From Candidatus Gastranaerophilales bacterium (GTDB lineage Bacteria; Cyanobacteriota; Vampirovibrionia; Gastranaerophilales; Gastranaerophilaceae): a stretch of DNA of 64,000 bases. The translations under genes and the position numbers were made by a program. Location of the stretch: contig CALUQN010000001.1 of assembly GCA_944322945.1 (NCBI GenBank), positions 166,986 through 230,985 of the forward strand, given 5' to 3'. The notes under the pieces are model-generated. The model saw only the letters and a program-made list of their open reading frames with translations. It ran no database searches and was not told where the DNA came from. Positions 9,123 through 19,238 of this stretch are shown here, piece by piece. Numbering within the stretch: position 1 is the first letter of the stretch; every line of letters starts with the position of its first letter.

Positions 9123-9758
9123 ATGCAAAACAACAATGTCTCGTTTACCTCAAATATCCGCTTTGTGCCGTGGAAAGTTTTTTCCAAAATGGAGAAAAAG
9201 AATGCCATTTTGTACTACCACGACACTCCTAATATTTTGAAAGCTGATGAATTTTATTCACTTGATATAAGAACCTGTACTGGCGGCGGACTTACCAAAC
9301 AGTCGACTGGCGAGGGCGAAGGGTTTCATTTTTGGGATGACAAGCTTACACAAAAGAAGGCAAACGACAATGTTATCTCTTTAATCAGGTTTGTAAAAAA
9401 TCCGGAAAGAGGACTTGTTATAGGCGGCAAGCGTCTTGATGAAAATCCCTTTTCCGTGGCGCTGTTTTACAAGTTTAGAGATATGATAAAGGAAAGAGTT
9501 CAGAATTTGTCGGAGTTTTGTATCCACAGGTTTGAAGACAGTCAAACGCATTATCACTACGATACTAAAAACGATACCTGGACAATCTGTACGGAATACA
9601 GAAAAACTGCCAACAGTCCGCAAAGAGCCGTTAACAGTCTCGCTACCCTAAAAAATGCTTTTGAGAAAATTTCTATTGCACCGGGTGACAGATTATTTAT
9701 AGGTGAAAAAGAAATCCAGCCAAAGGATGCGCCGGAAATTTTTCTTAAACATGTTTAA
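9123..9758 (+). CDS. Hypothetical protein with N-terminal SFTS motif
   Basis: 211 residues if it starts at MQNNNVSFTSNIRFV; an ATG seven codons earlier (9102) is possible, and neither has a clear ribosome site. There is no signal peptide or membrane segment. The mixed alpha/beta body includes GGGLTKQSTGEGEGFHFWDD and a C-terminal GDRLFIGEKEIQPKDAPEIF. No family is recognised. The opening Gln/Asn stretch followed by SFTS resembles the start of two other orphan proteins in this window (13390 and 16427). Confidence 0.5.
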   Translation: MQNNNVSFTSNIRFVPWKVFSKMEKKNAILYYHDTPNILKADEFYSLDIRTCTGGGLTKQSTGEGEGFHFWDDKLTQKKANDNVISLIRFVKNPERGLVIGGKRLDENPFSVALFYKFRDMIKERVQNLSEFCIHRFEDSQTHYHYDTKNDTWTICTEYRKTANSPQRAVNSLATLKNAFEKISIAPGDRLFIGEKEIQPKDAPEIFLKHV

Positions 9759-9847
9759 CATCGCGGCTAAGGGAGGTTCATTGTTGTGAAAGCTTTTTTA
9801 TGTATAATTTATTATCATAAATCGCAGGCATGACGTGAGGTGCAAAT

Positions 9848-11535
<1,688 letters not shown>

Positions 11536-11539
11536 ACTT

Positions 11540-11932
11540 ATGCATTTGAAAATAATTACTCATGAACGGGTTGTATTTGATGAAGATGTAGACGAAATCT
11601 ACACCAAAGGTGTAGATGGTGAGTTTGGTATCTTGAAAGGTCACGTTCCTGTAATGTCAGCGCTTGATATCGGAGTTACGCGTGTTGTAAAAGATAACAA
11701 AACGCAGTCGTTTACAACAATGGGCGGTGTCTTGCAGTTCAAAGATGATGAAGGCATAATTCTGACCAATACAGCCGAAGCCGGTTCTGAAATTGATGTT
11801 GCCCGCGCAAAAGAAGCGCTAGCCCGTGCAAAAGCCAGACTTGCAGATGCTGACGCAAATATTGATGCCAAGCGTGCGGAAGCCGCTGTTGCCCGTGCAA
11901 TGGCTCGTTTGAAGGCTACATTGAATAAGTAA
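11540..11932 (+). CDS. atpC: F1F0 ATP synthase subunit epsilon
   Basis: 130 residues. The N-terminal beta-sandwich (MHLKIITHERVVFDEDVDEI, then GEFGILKGHVPVMSALDIG) is followed by the Ala/Arg-rich two-helix C-terminal domain. The C-terminal domain regulates rotation and ATP hydrolysis in this family. It is four bases from atpD and certainly co-transcribed with it. The chromate transporter genes start five bases later and may be in the same transcript. Confidence 0.95.
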   Translation: MHLKIITHERVVFDEDVDEIYTKGVDGEFGILKGHVPVMSALDIGVTRVVKDNKTQSFTTMGGVLQFKDDEGIILTNTAEAGSEIDVARAKEALARAKARLADADANIDAKRAEAAVARAMARLKATLNK

Positions 11933-11936
11933 TCAA

Positions 11937-12512
11937 ATGGAAAAATCTTTTTACAATATATTTAAGACTTTTTTTAAAGTAGGAACTTTGCTGCTTGGCG
12001 GCGGGTATGTAATCTTGCCGTTGTTGCAGGAAGAGTTGTGTGTAAAAAGAGACTGGGTCGATTTTGATGAGTTGTGCGAGTATTACGCGCTGGGGCAAAG
12101 TGTTCCAGGAATTATAGCAGCAAATACTTCCATATTTGTCGGGTGTAAATTGTGCGGAACAAAGGGTGCAATAGCAGCTGCAGCCGGCATGATTACTCCG
12201 GCTTTTATATCAATTGTTCTGCTTGCAAAAATTTTGGAGCAGCTTGTTGCTTATCATTTTGTCCAGAGTCTTTTCTGGGGTGTCGGCATCGGTGTAATTA
12301 TGCTGTTGTTTCTTGCTGTTAAAGAAATGTGGGGAAAAAGCATTGTTGATAATTTTACCTGTGTAGTATTTTTTGTTGCATTTTTTCTGTCAGCCGGGTT
12401 TAAGGTATCACCTGCTTATTTAATTATAGCCGCAATTATTTTTGGAATAATTTATGAAAAATACAGGCAAATAAAAGCCGCACGCCGTGCAGAAGACGGG
12501 GTTGAAAAATGA
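11937..12512 (+). CDS. chrA: Chromate transporter, first half (short-chain ChrA)
   Basis: 191 residues, strongly hydrophobic, with about five to six membrane segments. Family motifs are FFKVGTLLLGGGYVILPLLQ near the N-terminus and ALGQSVPGIIAANTS at about 56-70. Short-chain CHR proteins work as pairs, each equal to half of a long ChrA. The second half overlaps by four bases (ATGA), so the two are translationally coupled. The family exports chromate or related oxyanions, but members outside chromate-resistant bacteria often have unknown natural substrates. Confidence 0.85.
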   Translation: MEKSFYNIFKTFFKVGTLLLGGGYVILPLLQEELCVKRDWVDFDELCEYYALGQSVPGIIAANTSIFVGCKLCGTKGAIAAAAGMITPAFISIVLLAKILEQLVAYHFVQSLFWGVGIGVIMLLFLAVKEMWGKSIVDNFTCVVFFVAFFLSAGFKVSPAYLIIAAIIFGIIYEKYRQIKAARRAEDGVEK

Positions 12513-13039
12513 TTTATTGGGAATTGTTTAAAGAATTTTTTCATATCGGATTATTTTCATACGGCGGCGGGTATGCAACGTTACCATTTCTTTACCATAT
12601 TGCGGAGAATAAAGGCTGGTATACGGTAGACCAGTTAACCAACATGATAGCAGTGTCGTCGGTTACACCTGGGCCTGTCGGCGTTAACGTTGCAACTTTT
12701 GCGGGATTTGTCACATCAGGTGTTTTGGGTTCGTTAATCGCCACTACAGCAGTGATTTTACCGTCTTTTGTTTTGATTTTGATTATATACAGACTTCTGG
12801 ATAAATTCAGAACGAATAAGTACGTGCGATCTATTATTTATATGCTGAAGCCGACAGGCTGCGGATTGCTGGCAGCTGTAGGAATTGAGATGTTTATTCA
12901 GGATATTAATATGCTCGGGATGGTGCTGCTTGTCGGGTTATTCATTGCAGGAATGGCGGAAAAGCGTTCCCCTATGTTTTATCTGGGGGTATCTGCTCTT
13001 GCGGGGATTGCTGCCGGATTATTTAATTTAATTGATTAA
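12509..13039 (+). CDS. chrA: Chromate transporter, second half (short-chain ChrA)
   Basis: 176 residues, the partner of the preceding gene. It repeats the same layout: FFHIGLFSYGGGYATLPFL near the N-terminus, then SSVTPGPVGVNVATF, followed by hydrophobic segments. Its start overlaps the stop of the first half. In paired short-chain CHR systems the two subunits insert with opposite orientation and form one transporter. It is the last gene of the run; a repeat-bearing non-coding stretch follows. Confidence 0.85.
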   Translation: MIYWELFKEFFHIGLFSYGGGYATLPFLYHIAENKGWYTVDQLTNMIAVSSVTPGPVGVNVATFAGFVTSGVLGSLIATTAVILPSFVLILIIYRLLDKFRTNKYVRSIIYMLKPTGCGLLAAVGIEMFIQDINMLGMVLLVGLFIAGMAEKRSPMFYLGVSALAGIAAGLFNLID

Positions 13040-13136
13040 ATTTCAGCTAGCAAAAAAAATTTTGTTTGTGTTTTACTTTTACTACACGCTTGAAAATATG
13101 TGTAAGACAAAAAGGAAAAAGCAAAATCCTCAAAAA

Positions 13137-13389
13137 GCGATAATATGAAAACTGGTAAGTAGTAACGAAAAAAAGAGATGCGTTGACAAGAAAAAGCGCA
13201 ACTTAAAAGACAAAAAAAGAAAGCCCAAAAAACTACAAAAGCGACAAAACGAAAGTTAGTAAGTAGTAATGAAAAAAAAGATGCGTTGACAAGAAAAAGC
13301 GCCATCTAAAAGACAAAAATTAAAAGTGAAAAAGCTGAATAAGCGATAATATAAGGACTGGTAAGTAGTAATGAAAAAAGGAGAAATAA
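13137..13389 (+). repeat. Tandem ~103-bp repeats in the leader of the small gene at 13390
   Basis: The 350-base gap after the transporter holds two and a half imperfect direct repeats beginning GCGATAATATGAA at 13137, GCGACAAAACG at 13241 and GCGATAATATAAG at 13343 (periods 104 and 102). Each copy carries GGTAAGTAGTAAYGAAAAAA; the first two go on to GATGCGTTGACAAGAAAAAG, and the last runs into the ribosome site AAAGGAG and the ATG. The 5' leader of the gene has apparently been duplicated in tandem. A phenylalanine-rich minus-strand frame across it is only the complement of the A-rich repeats. Confidence 0.75.
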
Positions 13390-13713
13390 ATGAACAGTAT
13401 TAGCAACAACAATTCACAACCCCAATTTACCTCATCAATTATCCCTTACTCTTCAAGAAAACCATTGAACACTTATTTGAAACCATTAAATGATTATTTT
13501 GAAGTAAAAGGATTCGGAAAAGAAACCGCATCAGTGTTGCGCGAAAAAATCAGCGGAGCACAGGCAGCTGTGGGTTTTGACAAAAAAGGACTGCTTGTAG
13601 TCGGCAAAGACAAAAGTGCAGACAATTTTATCGGCAGAGTGCTGAAAGAAATCGATCCGGATGTAAAATATGTAGACGATGCTCCGGAAATGAAATTTGA
13701 TATTATGGCATAG
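13390..13713 (+). CDS. Small hypothetical protein with N-terminal QFTSS motif
   Basis: 107 residues; the ATG follows a good AAAGGAG. No family is recognised. An Asn/Ser/Gln-rich opening (MNSISNNNSQPQFTSSI) is followed by a compact, soluble, mixed-charge domain with KGFGKETASVLREKISGAQAAV and a C-terminal PEMKFDIMA. The opening resembles those at 9123 and 16427. It appears monocistronic, with the duplicated leader upstream and a strong terminator downstream. Confidence 0.6.
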   Translation: MNSISNNNSQPQFTSSIIPYSSRKPLNTYLKPLNDYFEVKGFGKETASVLREKISGAQAAVGFDKKGLLVVGKDKSADNFIGRVLKEIDPDVKYVDDAPEMKFDIMA

Positions 13714-13740
13714 TCGATAAAATAAAGAAAACAGAAAATA

Positions 13741-13777
13741 AAAAAAGTACAAATAACAGATGTTTGTACTTTTTTTT
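13741..13777. terminator. Bidirectional terminator between 13390 gene and comM
   Basis: Ten-base perfect stem AAAGTACAAA / TTTGTACTTT with a nine-base loop. T runs on the right and A runs on the left serve both converging genes. The comM stop codon lies inside its right T-run. Confidence 0.85.
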
Positions 13778-15323
13778 ATGTGTTTGCCTCCAGCGCATCT
13801 TTGTCAAACATTCTGTACTGAAGCGCCTGCATCAGATGGTTCTGGGTAATATTTTCAGAGCCGTCAAGGTCGGCAATTGTACGTGAAAGTTTTAAGACTC
13901 GGTCATATCGTCTGCCGGAGAGCTGGTATTTGACCGAGGCAATTTTGAGCATTTCCTGAGATTTTGCATCCAGCTGGCAGTATTTTTTTATTAGTTTCGA
14001 TGTTAATTCGGAATTTGTGAGAATGCCATCATTTTTGTAGCGCTCATATTGAATTTTACGAGCATTGATCACGCGTTTACGTACGTCAGCGGAAGTTTCA
14101 GCCGGCGCATTAGTATTTAATAGTTCATCAGCAGTGAGGCGCGGAACATCAATTTGCAAATCAATCCTGTCTAAAAGCGGGCCGGAAAGTTTGCTGAGGT
14201 ATCTGTCAATTTGGAATTGCGAGCAGGTGCATTGTTTTTCTTTGTCGCCTAAAAATCCGCACGGACAGGGATTCATCGCACCGAGCAGCATAAATTTAGC
14301 CGGATATTTGACGGAGTGTTTGCTTCTGGAGATGACAATTTCGCCGTCTTCAATGGGCTGCCTTAGCACTTCCAGAACATTGCGCGGAAATTCAACCATT
14401 TCATCAAGGAAGAGTACACCGCGGTGAGCAAGAGTGATTTCCCCCGGTTTTGGAGTTGTGCCGCCGCCGATAATTCCGACAGCCGAGGCTGTATGGTGAA
14501 CCGGTCGGAAAGGTCTTTGTGTCATAAGCGGTTTGTCTGCCGGCAGCATTCCTGCAATACTGTAAATCCGAGTAAGTTCAAGCGCTTCCGAGAGCTCCAG
14601 AGGCGGCAGTATTGAGGCAAAACATTTTGCCATAAGGGTTTTGCCGGAGCCGGGAGAACCTATCATAAGCAAATTATGCGCGCCCGCTGCGGCTATTTCC
14701 ATGGCGCGTTTTGCTTTTTGCTGCCCTTTTACGTCTTTGAAATCGTACGGATAGTCAGAATTTTCGCCGGTTTTCAGGTATTCATCAATATCCACTTTGG
14801 TTTGCGGAATAGGTGCTTCAATAAAATGATTGACTACATCAGTGAGATGTTCGGCGCCGTAGATGTTAATACCTGTGACAAGAGCGGCTTCTTTTGCGTT
14901 ATCTTTCGGTACAATTACGTTTTGGACTCCAAAATCTTTCAGCCCGACAACGAGCGGCAAAATTCCGGTAATCGGGCGCAGTGTTCCGTCAAGTGAGAGC
15001 TCGCCCAAAAAAGCGTAATCTTTAACTTTTTCAGCATCAATTGTGCATTCTTCTATTAAAATTCCGACGGCAATCGGCAGGTCAAACCCTGTACCTTCTT
15101 TTTTCAAGTCAGCCGGCGCAAGGTTTGTGATAATTTTTTTTGACGGGAATGTGTAATTGGAATTTTTTATCGCAGAGCGAACCCGTGATTTTGCTTCATT
15201 AATCGCAATGTCCGGAAGTCCGACAATTACCATTGCGGGAAGTGAATTTACGATATCAGTTTCCACATCCGTCTTGTAAGCTTCCAGACCTATAACAGTT
15301 GCAGTCGTTACTTTGTTTACCAT
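13776..15323 (-). CDS. comM: YifB/ComM-family Mg-chelatase-like AAA+ ATPase
   Basis: 515 residues, full length. The N-terminal ChlI/Lon-like domain begins MVNKVTTATVIGLEAY and includes VGLPDIAINEAKSRVRSA. The AAA+ core has Walker A GSPGSGKT at 222-229 and Walker B LFLDEM at 304-309, followed by NPCPCGFLGD and a C-terminal helical domain. ComM is a hexameric helicase that promotes branch migration during integration of DNA taken up by natural transformation. With pilT and prepilin genes also in this window, the cell could be transformable, but that is inference. Confidence 0.92.
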   Translation of the reverse strand: MVNKVTTATVIGLEAYKTDVETDIVNSLPAMVIVGLPDIAINEAKSRVRSAIKNSNYTFPSKKIITNLAPADLKKEGTGFDLPIAVGILIEECTIDAEKVKDYAFLGELSLDGTLRPITGILPLVVGLKDFGVQNVIVPKDNAKEAALVTGINIYGAEHLTDVVNHFIEAPIPQTKVDIDEYLKTGENSDYPYDFKDVKGQQKAKRAMEIAAAGAHNLLMIGSPGSGKTLMAKCFASILPPLELSEALELTRIYSIAGMLPADKPLMTQRPFRPVHHTASAVGIIGGGTTPKPGEITLAHRGVLFLDEMVEFPRNVLEVLRQPIEDGEIVISRSKHSVKYPAKFMLLGAMNPCPCGFLGDKEKQCTCSQFQIDRYLSKLSGPLLDRIDLQIDVPRLTADELLNTNAPAETSADVRKRVINARKIQYERYKNDGILTNSELTSKLIKKYCQLDAKSQEMLKIASVKYQLSGRRYDRVLKLSRTIADLDGSENITQNHLMQALQYRMFDKDALEANT

Positions 15324-15365
15324 ATTTTGATTATACTATAAAATTTTTGATATATAATAAGAGCT

Positions 15366-16361
15366 ATGAATAGCGAGAAAAAAATTTTAGCAATGAATTT
15401 TGGCGGTATAGGTGATGAGATATTTTTTCTGCCTGCGTTAATTTCTCTGAAAAAAGAATTTCCGACCTCTCATATTACGCTTGCTCTGGAGCCGAGAAGC
15501 AAGAGCGTAAAAGATTTGACGGATATTATTGATGAGGTTTTTCTGGTTGATGTTAAAGGCAGAAAAAAATACACGGAACTTTTGAAACTGATATTCTTTG
15601 CGCGCCGCGGCAAGTTTGATATGGTTATATCAGCAGGGTCTAACAAATTTATCAGTGTAATTTTACGGCTTACAGGAATTGAAGAACGCTACGGGTACAA
15701 TTCCGGAAAATTGAGTGAAGTTTTACTCACCAAAGCTGTTCCATTGAACAAAAATCAGTACGCGTGCGCAATGTATCACGACCTTGTGACACCTGTGACT
15801 TCTCATAAGACTTATTTGCCTGAAATTAATGTTCCTCCGCAGGAAAAAATTCCTGATTCAGTTTTGATTCACCCGGGGGTCAGCAAATTGAGCGTTCAAA
15901 AAGGAATGATAAAAACTGTTGGCGCTGACGTGTGGGCAGAGGTCGTTAATCTTTTGATTAAAAAAGGTAAAAAAGTTATGCTGGCAGGCGGGCCTGATGA
16001 CAGAGAATGTATTGAAAAAATTCTTTCTACGGTGCCGGCAGATGCCGAAAATTTTGAAAATTATTACGGCAAAACTAAAAGCCTGAAAGATTTGGCAGAA
16101 CTGATAGGCAAAGCAGAAACTTTTGTCTGCTCTGATTCTGCACCGTTGCATGTCGCTGTTGCCATGAAAACTAAAACTTTTGTAATTTTCGGACCGACAG
16201 ATGACAAAAAATTAATCCCGCAGTCAGATTTGGTTATTCCGGTAAAAGCTGACGACAACTGCCCTTTGAAACCATGCCTCTGGGAGCGCAGAAAAACAAC
16301 CTGCAAATCTCTCGATTGTTTAAAAATTTCCGCGCAGGATATAGCAAATAAAATTATTTAG
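15366..16361 (+). CDS. Glycosyltransferase family 9 (heptosyltransferase-like)
   Basis: 331 residues. It starts MNSEKKILAMNFGGIGDEIFFLPAL, the GT9 N-terminal pattern with the GGIGD loop. The second Rossmann half has SVLIHPGVS, VMLAGGPDDRECIEKIL, FVCSDSAPLHVAVAM and VIFGPTDDKKL, as in ADP-heptose:LPS heptosyltransferases. Late cysteines (CPLKPCLWERRKTTCKSLDC) are also common in this family. It probably adds a sugar to lipopolysaccharide core or a related surface glycan, but the donor and acceptor cannot be read from sequence. It is divergent from comM. Confidence 0.82.
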   Translation: MNSEKKILAMNFGGIGDEIFFLPALISLKKEFPTSHITLALEPRSKSVKDLTDIIDEVFLVDVKGRKKYTELLKLIFFARRGKFDMVISAGSNKFISVILRLTGIEERYGYNSGKLSEVLLTKAVPLNKNQYACAMYHDLVTPVTSHKTYLPEINVPPQEKIPDSVLIHPGVSKLSVQKGMIKTVGADVWAEVVNLLIKKGKKVMLAGGPDDRECIEKILSTVPADAENFENYYGKTKSLKDLAELIGKAETFVCSDSAPLHVAVAMKTKTFVIFGPTDDKKLIPQSDLVIPVKADDNCPLKPCLWERRKTTCKSLDCLKISAQDIANKII

Positions 16362-16426
16362 TTGTTTTGAATTATTTTGTTATATAATGTTTTTGTTACC
16401 CCAAATTATTATGAAAGGATAAAATT

Positions 16427-16795
16427 ATGCAAGTACAACAAGTTAGAAGTAATCAGCAATCATTTGGTCGTTTTTATTGTGAAGATGAAGTAACAGGTCA
16501 AATTTATAAATCACTGGTGAATGCCCCTGCAGTGAAAAAGTTCGGAGAAAAATACAGCGGCAGATTGTCCGTTGATACATTCTGGAGCAGCAAGAACAAA
16601 GACAGAGTTCAATATGCTTTGACAGTTGATAATATTCAACCTGTTAAATTTTGGGATAAAGTCCGCAATTTATTTAACGGTGGTGTAGACCGTGGGTCTG
16701 TAAGCCTTAAAACGCATGCAACATCACCTGAAGAATTGGCAGACAGAGTAGCTATGAAGCATAGCGATACATTACTTCATATCTACGAAAAATAA
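16427..16795 (+). CDS. Small hypothetical protein with N-terminal QQSFG motif
   Basis: 122 residues; the ATG follows GAAAGGATAAAATT. No recognised family, signal peptide or membrane segment. The start MQVQQVRSNQQSFGRFYCEDE is Gln-rich with a Phe-Gly, then come YSGRLSVDTFWSSKNKDRVQYALTV and a C-terminal helix. The body is basic and soluble. It is probably a single-gene unit, with promoter-like TATAAT sequence upstream. Confidence 0.6.
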   Translation: MQVQQVRSNQQSFGRFYCEDEVTGQIYKSLVNAPAVKKFGEKYSGRLSVDTFWSSKNKDRVQYALTVDNIQPVKFWDKVRNLFNGGVDRGSVSLKTHATSPEELADRVAMKHSDTLLHIYEK

Positions 16796-16856
16796 ACCAA
16801 ATGTAACAAAATGTAAATATGTTTTTAAAAAGCCTGAAACCCTGTCATAATCCCTT

Positions 16857-16898
16857 ATAGGATAGGATAGGATAGGATAGGATAGGATAGGATAGGAT
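16857..16898 (+). repeat. Pentanucleotide microsatellite (GATAG)n
   Basis: Seven perfect GATAG units (16861-16895) flanked by partial units ATAG and GAT, 66 bases before the ATG of the HExxH gene at 16964. The repeat lies in the promoter region, not in coding sequence. Changes in unit number by slipped-strand mispairing would alter promoter spacing. Confidence 0.95.
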
Positions 16899-16963
16899 GC
16901 CGCGTAACACTTTTTTTCGTTGTATTTACTTTATATATATAGTAAACATAAGGAGCAGAGTAT

Positions 16964-18061
16964 ATGACGCAATGGCAAGTCGGCAGCGGTTATAATTATC
17001 CGTTATGGCAATTTCAATATCAGCAGCAGCCTCAATTTGCTACAGGCAGTTTTACGCCAATGTTTTTTAATTTTAATCCGCAGCCGCTGGCGGGTGGCAA
17101 TTTGATGCCGGATAACTTATATATGATGCAGCCAACTCCGTTTTGGGGCAGCTCATTCGGAAAATTTCTAGCTAATATGCTTGGTGTAAAATTCCAGCAG
17201 CCGGTTATCAATACCTCTGAAGTTTACAATAATATGGGGCTTAATTTAACCGGCAATCAGCCCGTTTCTCAAAACGACAGCCAGCCGGTATCAGGAAATG
17301 CTGTTCCGGTACAGCAGGCAGCACAGGATGCAGTGAAGATTATTCTTGAAAACTTTGACTCTTCAGGTTTACCGGATGAGGTTAAAACTTATCTTGCAAA
17401 GATAGAATTTGCGGATGAACCTTTCGGAGCGGCACGTGCAGATATACAAAACGGAAAAATTATTGTTAATACTGCAAATGGTTCAGCAAATACAACTGAT
17501 ATGGTAAAAGTTTTAATTCATGAAAGTTTGCATTGCATGAATAAATCACCGTTTTCATCGGTAGAAGAAGAATACAACTGTGAAAAACAGGCAATTCAAA
17601 CTACTGCAAAATTGATTGATGCCGGAAAACTTGAGGATTATAAAATTTATAATCATTCAATGAAAGAACTTGGCGCTAATGAAAAGCTTCTGGATTCGTC
17701 ATTAGAAGGCTGGTTGAAATCCGGCGGCTATAATAACAGAATTTTGGATAGCAAAGGCAATGTCAATATTGAACAATATGAAATTCATAGCGGCGACGTA
17801 ATACGCATAAACGGAAAAGAATACGGCAAAATCGGCGAACATTTTCTGGAAGGTATGCAAAGCAGCAGTATTTGCCAGATGTTTTCAGTAAGTTCACAAA
17901 ATAAACCAAATACAAGCGGGATAGTGGTTTTTGATAATACTACCCATACACAGCAGGAAGAACAGAGATTTTTGCAGCAGAAAAATAATCCGCAAAAGAT
18001 AGAAATTGTCAGAAACGGCGTAGTAATTTGCACAGGTACTGTCTATAATTTTCAGGGTTAG
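16964..18061 (+). CDS. Putative HExxH metalloprotease-like protein, Gln/Asn-rich N-terminus
   Basis: 365 residues; the ATG follows AAGGAG. The first 115 residues are low-complexity, rich in Gln, Asn, Pro and Phe, without a signal peptide. A central domain has HESLH at 186-190 and then an acidic cluster (EEEYNCEKQA, from about 201) that could supply the third zinc ligand, a zincin-like arrangement. The C-terminal third carries GDVIRINGKEYGKIGEHFLEG and ends KIEIVRNGVVICTGTVYNF. The family is not recognised. The GATAG microsatellite and TTTACTTTATATATA upstream suggest a variable or regulated promoter. Protease activity is inferred from the motif only. Confidence 0.55.
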   Translation: MTQWQVGSGYNYPLWQFQYQQQPQFATGSFTPMFFNFNPQPLAGGNLMPDNLYMMQPTPFWGSSFGKFLANMLGVKFQQPVINTSEVYNNMGLNLTGNQPVSQNDSQPVSGNAVPVQQAAQDAVKIILENFDSSGLPDEVKTYLAKIEFADEPFGAARADIQNGKIIVNTANGSANTTDMVKVLIHESLHCMNKSPFSSVEEEYNCEKQAIQTTAKLIDAGKLEDYKIYNHSMKELGANEKLLDSSLEGWLKSGGYNNRILDSKGNVNIEQYEIHSGDVIRINGKEYGKIGEHFLEGMQSSSICQMFSVSSQNKPNTSGIVVFDNTTHTQQEEQRFLQQKNNPQKIEIVRNGVVICTGTVYNFQG

Positions 18062-18536
18062 CAAACATAATGTTTGCATCAAGAAAAGTGATGAAATGAG
18101 CAGGTGACCAAGTGATCAAGTCTTAGCGCTTACGCGTATTTTCTGTAATGTAATTGATAATTTCCACAAATCTCTTTAGCGCTGACGCGCAGGTGTTACT
18201 GTAGGTCAGGCACTGCCCGACTGTTCTGTTTGTAGCAATAGAATACAGAAAAATTATTTTCGGAACACGCGACTCACTATGTTCGCGCTATCGTCCTCAA
18301 ATAACTTTTCTGTATTCTATAGGGGGTGTTATTCTGTGCTCTCTGCCGAATAGAATAATTAAGTTACAGTAGGTCTTGCACTGCCTGACAAAAATACGTC
18401 ATTCTGAGCGTCAGCGAAGAATCTCTTTTTAATTAGATTCTTCACCCCAGTATGGCTATCGGGTTCAGAATGCCAGATTAATGTAAATGTCTAGTCACTT
18501 AGTCACTTAGTCACTGTTCCCTCATCATGTTTGCGT
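18062..18536. repeat. Repeat-dense intergenic region
   Basis: No gene is seen. Contents in order: palindrome GCAAACATAATGTTTGC directly after the stop codon (18061-18077); GTAGGTCAGGCACTGCCCGAC (18201-18221); a 21-bp inverted repeat with one mismatch (18239-18259 / 18299-18319, starting TAGAATACAG); a second copy-like AGGTCTTGCACTGCCTGAC; a CATTCTGAGCG...GAAGAATCT palindromic element (18401-18474); and three copies of a 9-bp unit TAGTCACTT (18493-18515). Relatives of several of these recur at 34.5, 46.4, 49.6, 54.7 and 63.7 kb. Confidence 0.8.
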
Positions 18537-19238
18537 TTATATCCCGACGCTTAACCCTGCGCAAAGATTTATCCCCTGACCTGTAATGCCTTTTGCATCA
18601 TCTGTTATCAGGTATTTGACAAGTTTTGCAACTTCCTCAGGTTTGACAAAACGTCTCTGCGGAATACATTCAATAATTTCTTCCTTTGAAAAGTCGCTTT
18701 CTTCAATAGAATTCATTCCGAGCCCGGTTTCGACCCACCCGGGGTTTATGGTATTAACGGTAATGTTAAACTCTGCAAGTTCCAGCGCTAATGCTTTGGT
18801 GAGCCCCAGAAGTCCGGCTTTGCTTGCTGAATAAATGCCGGCATGCGCCTCTCCCATAACTCCGGAGATTGAACCTATGTTTATAATTCGTCCCCATTTT
18901 TTTTCTTTCATATTAGTTACCGCTGCCGCAATTAGTTTGGTAGGTGCGATTAGATTTGTATTGTAAAGATGATTAATCTTATCAAAATCAACGGAATCTA
19001 TTGCGCCGTAAATATATTCGCCCGCATTGTTTACCAGTACATCAATCTCTTTTGATTTTATAAATTCAATCAGAGGTGTAATATCTTCTCTGAGGTCACA
19101 TGTGCAAAACCCTTGTACATTCAAACTTTCCAGTGCCTTTGTGTTTCTTGCAGTGACATAAACATTTCCGCAGGTTTGCAGCTCTTCTGCAATTGCTCTG
19201 CCTATACCTTTTGATGCCCCTGTGACAAGTATATTCAT
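18537..19238 (-). CDS. SDR-family oxidoreductase (FabG-like)
   Basis: 233 residues. Short-chain dehydrogenase hallmarks: nucleotide-binding TGASKGIG at 6-13, NNAG near 72, the catalytic Ser in NIGSISG near 123, YSASKAG near 136 (catalytic Tyr and Lys), and NTINPGWVETG. Such enzymes reduce or oxidise a carbonyl/alcohol with NAD(P)H. The similarity is to 3-oxoacyl-ACP reductases, but the substrate cannot be assigned. Its start overlaps the tcdA stop (TAATG), so it closes a run of Nudix-secG-tcdA-SDR genes on the minus strand. Confidence 0.85.
   Translation of the reverse strand: MNILVTGASKGIGRAIAEELQTCGNVYVTARNTKALESLNVQGFCTCDLREDITPLIEFIKSKEIDVLVNNAGEYIYGAIDSVDFDKINHLYNTNLIAPTKLIAAAVTNMKEKKWGRIINIGSISGVMGEAHAGIYSASKAGLLGLTKALALELAEFNITVNTINPGWVETGLGMNSIEESDFSKEEIIECIPQRRFVKPEEVAKLVKYLITDDAKGITGQGINLCAGLSVGI

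Noticed and set aside
13036..13305. Minus-strand 89-codon frame
   Set aside because: It is the complement of the A-rich tandem leader repeats, is almost all Phe/Leu/Ser and has no ribosome site.
16857..16898. GATAG array as a CRISPR
   Set aside because: There are no spacers; it is a simple 5-bp tandem repeat. No cas genes occur in the window.
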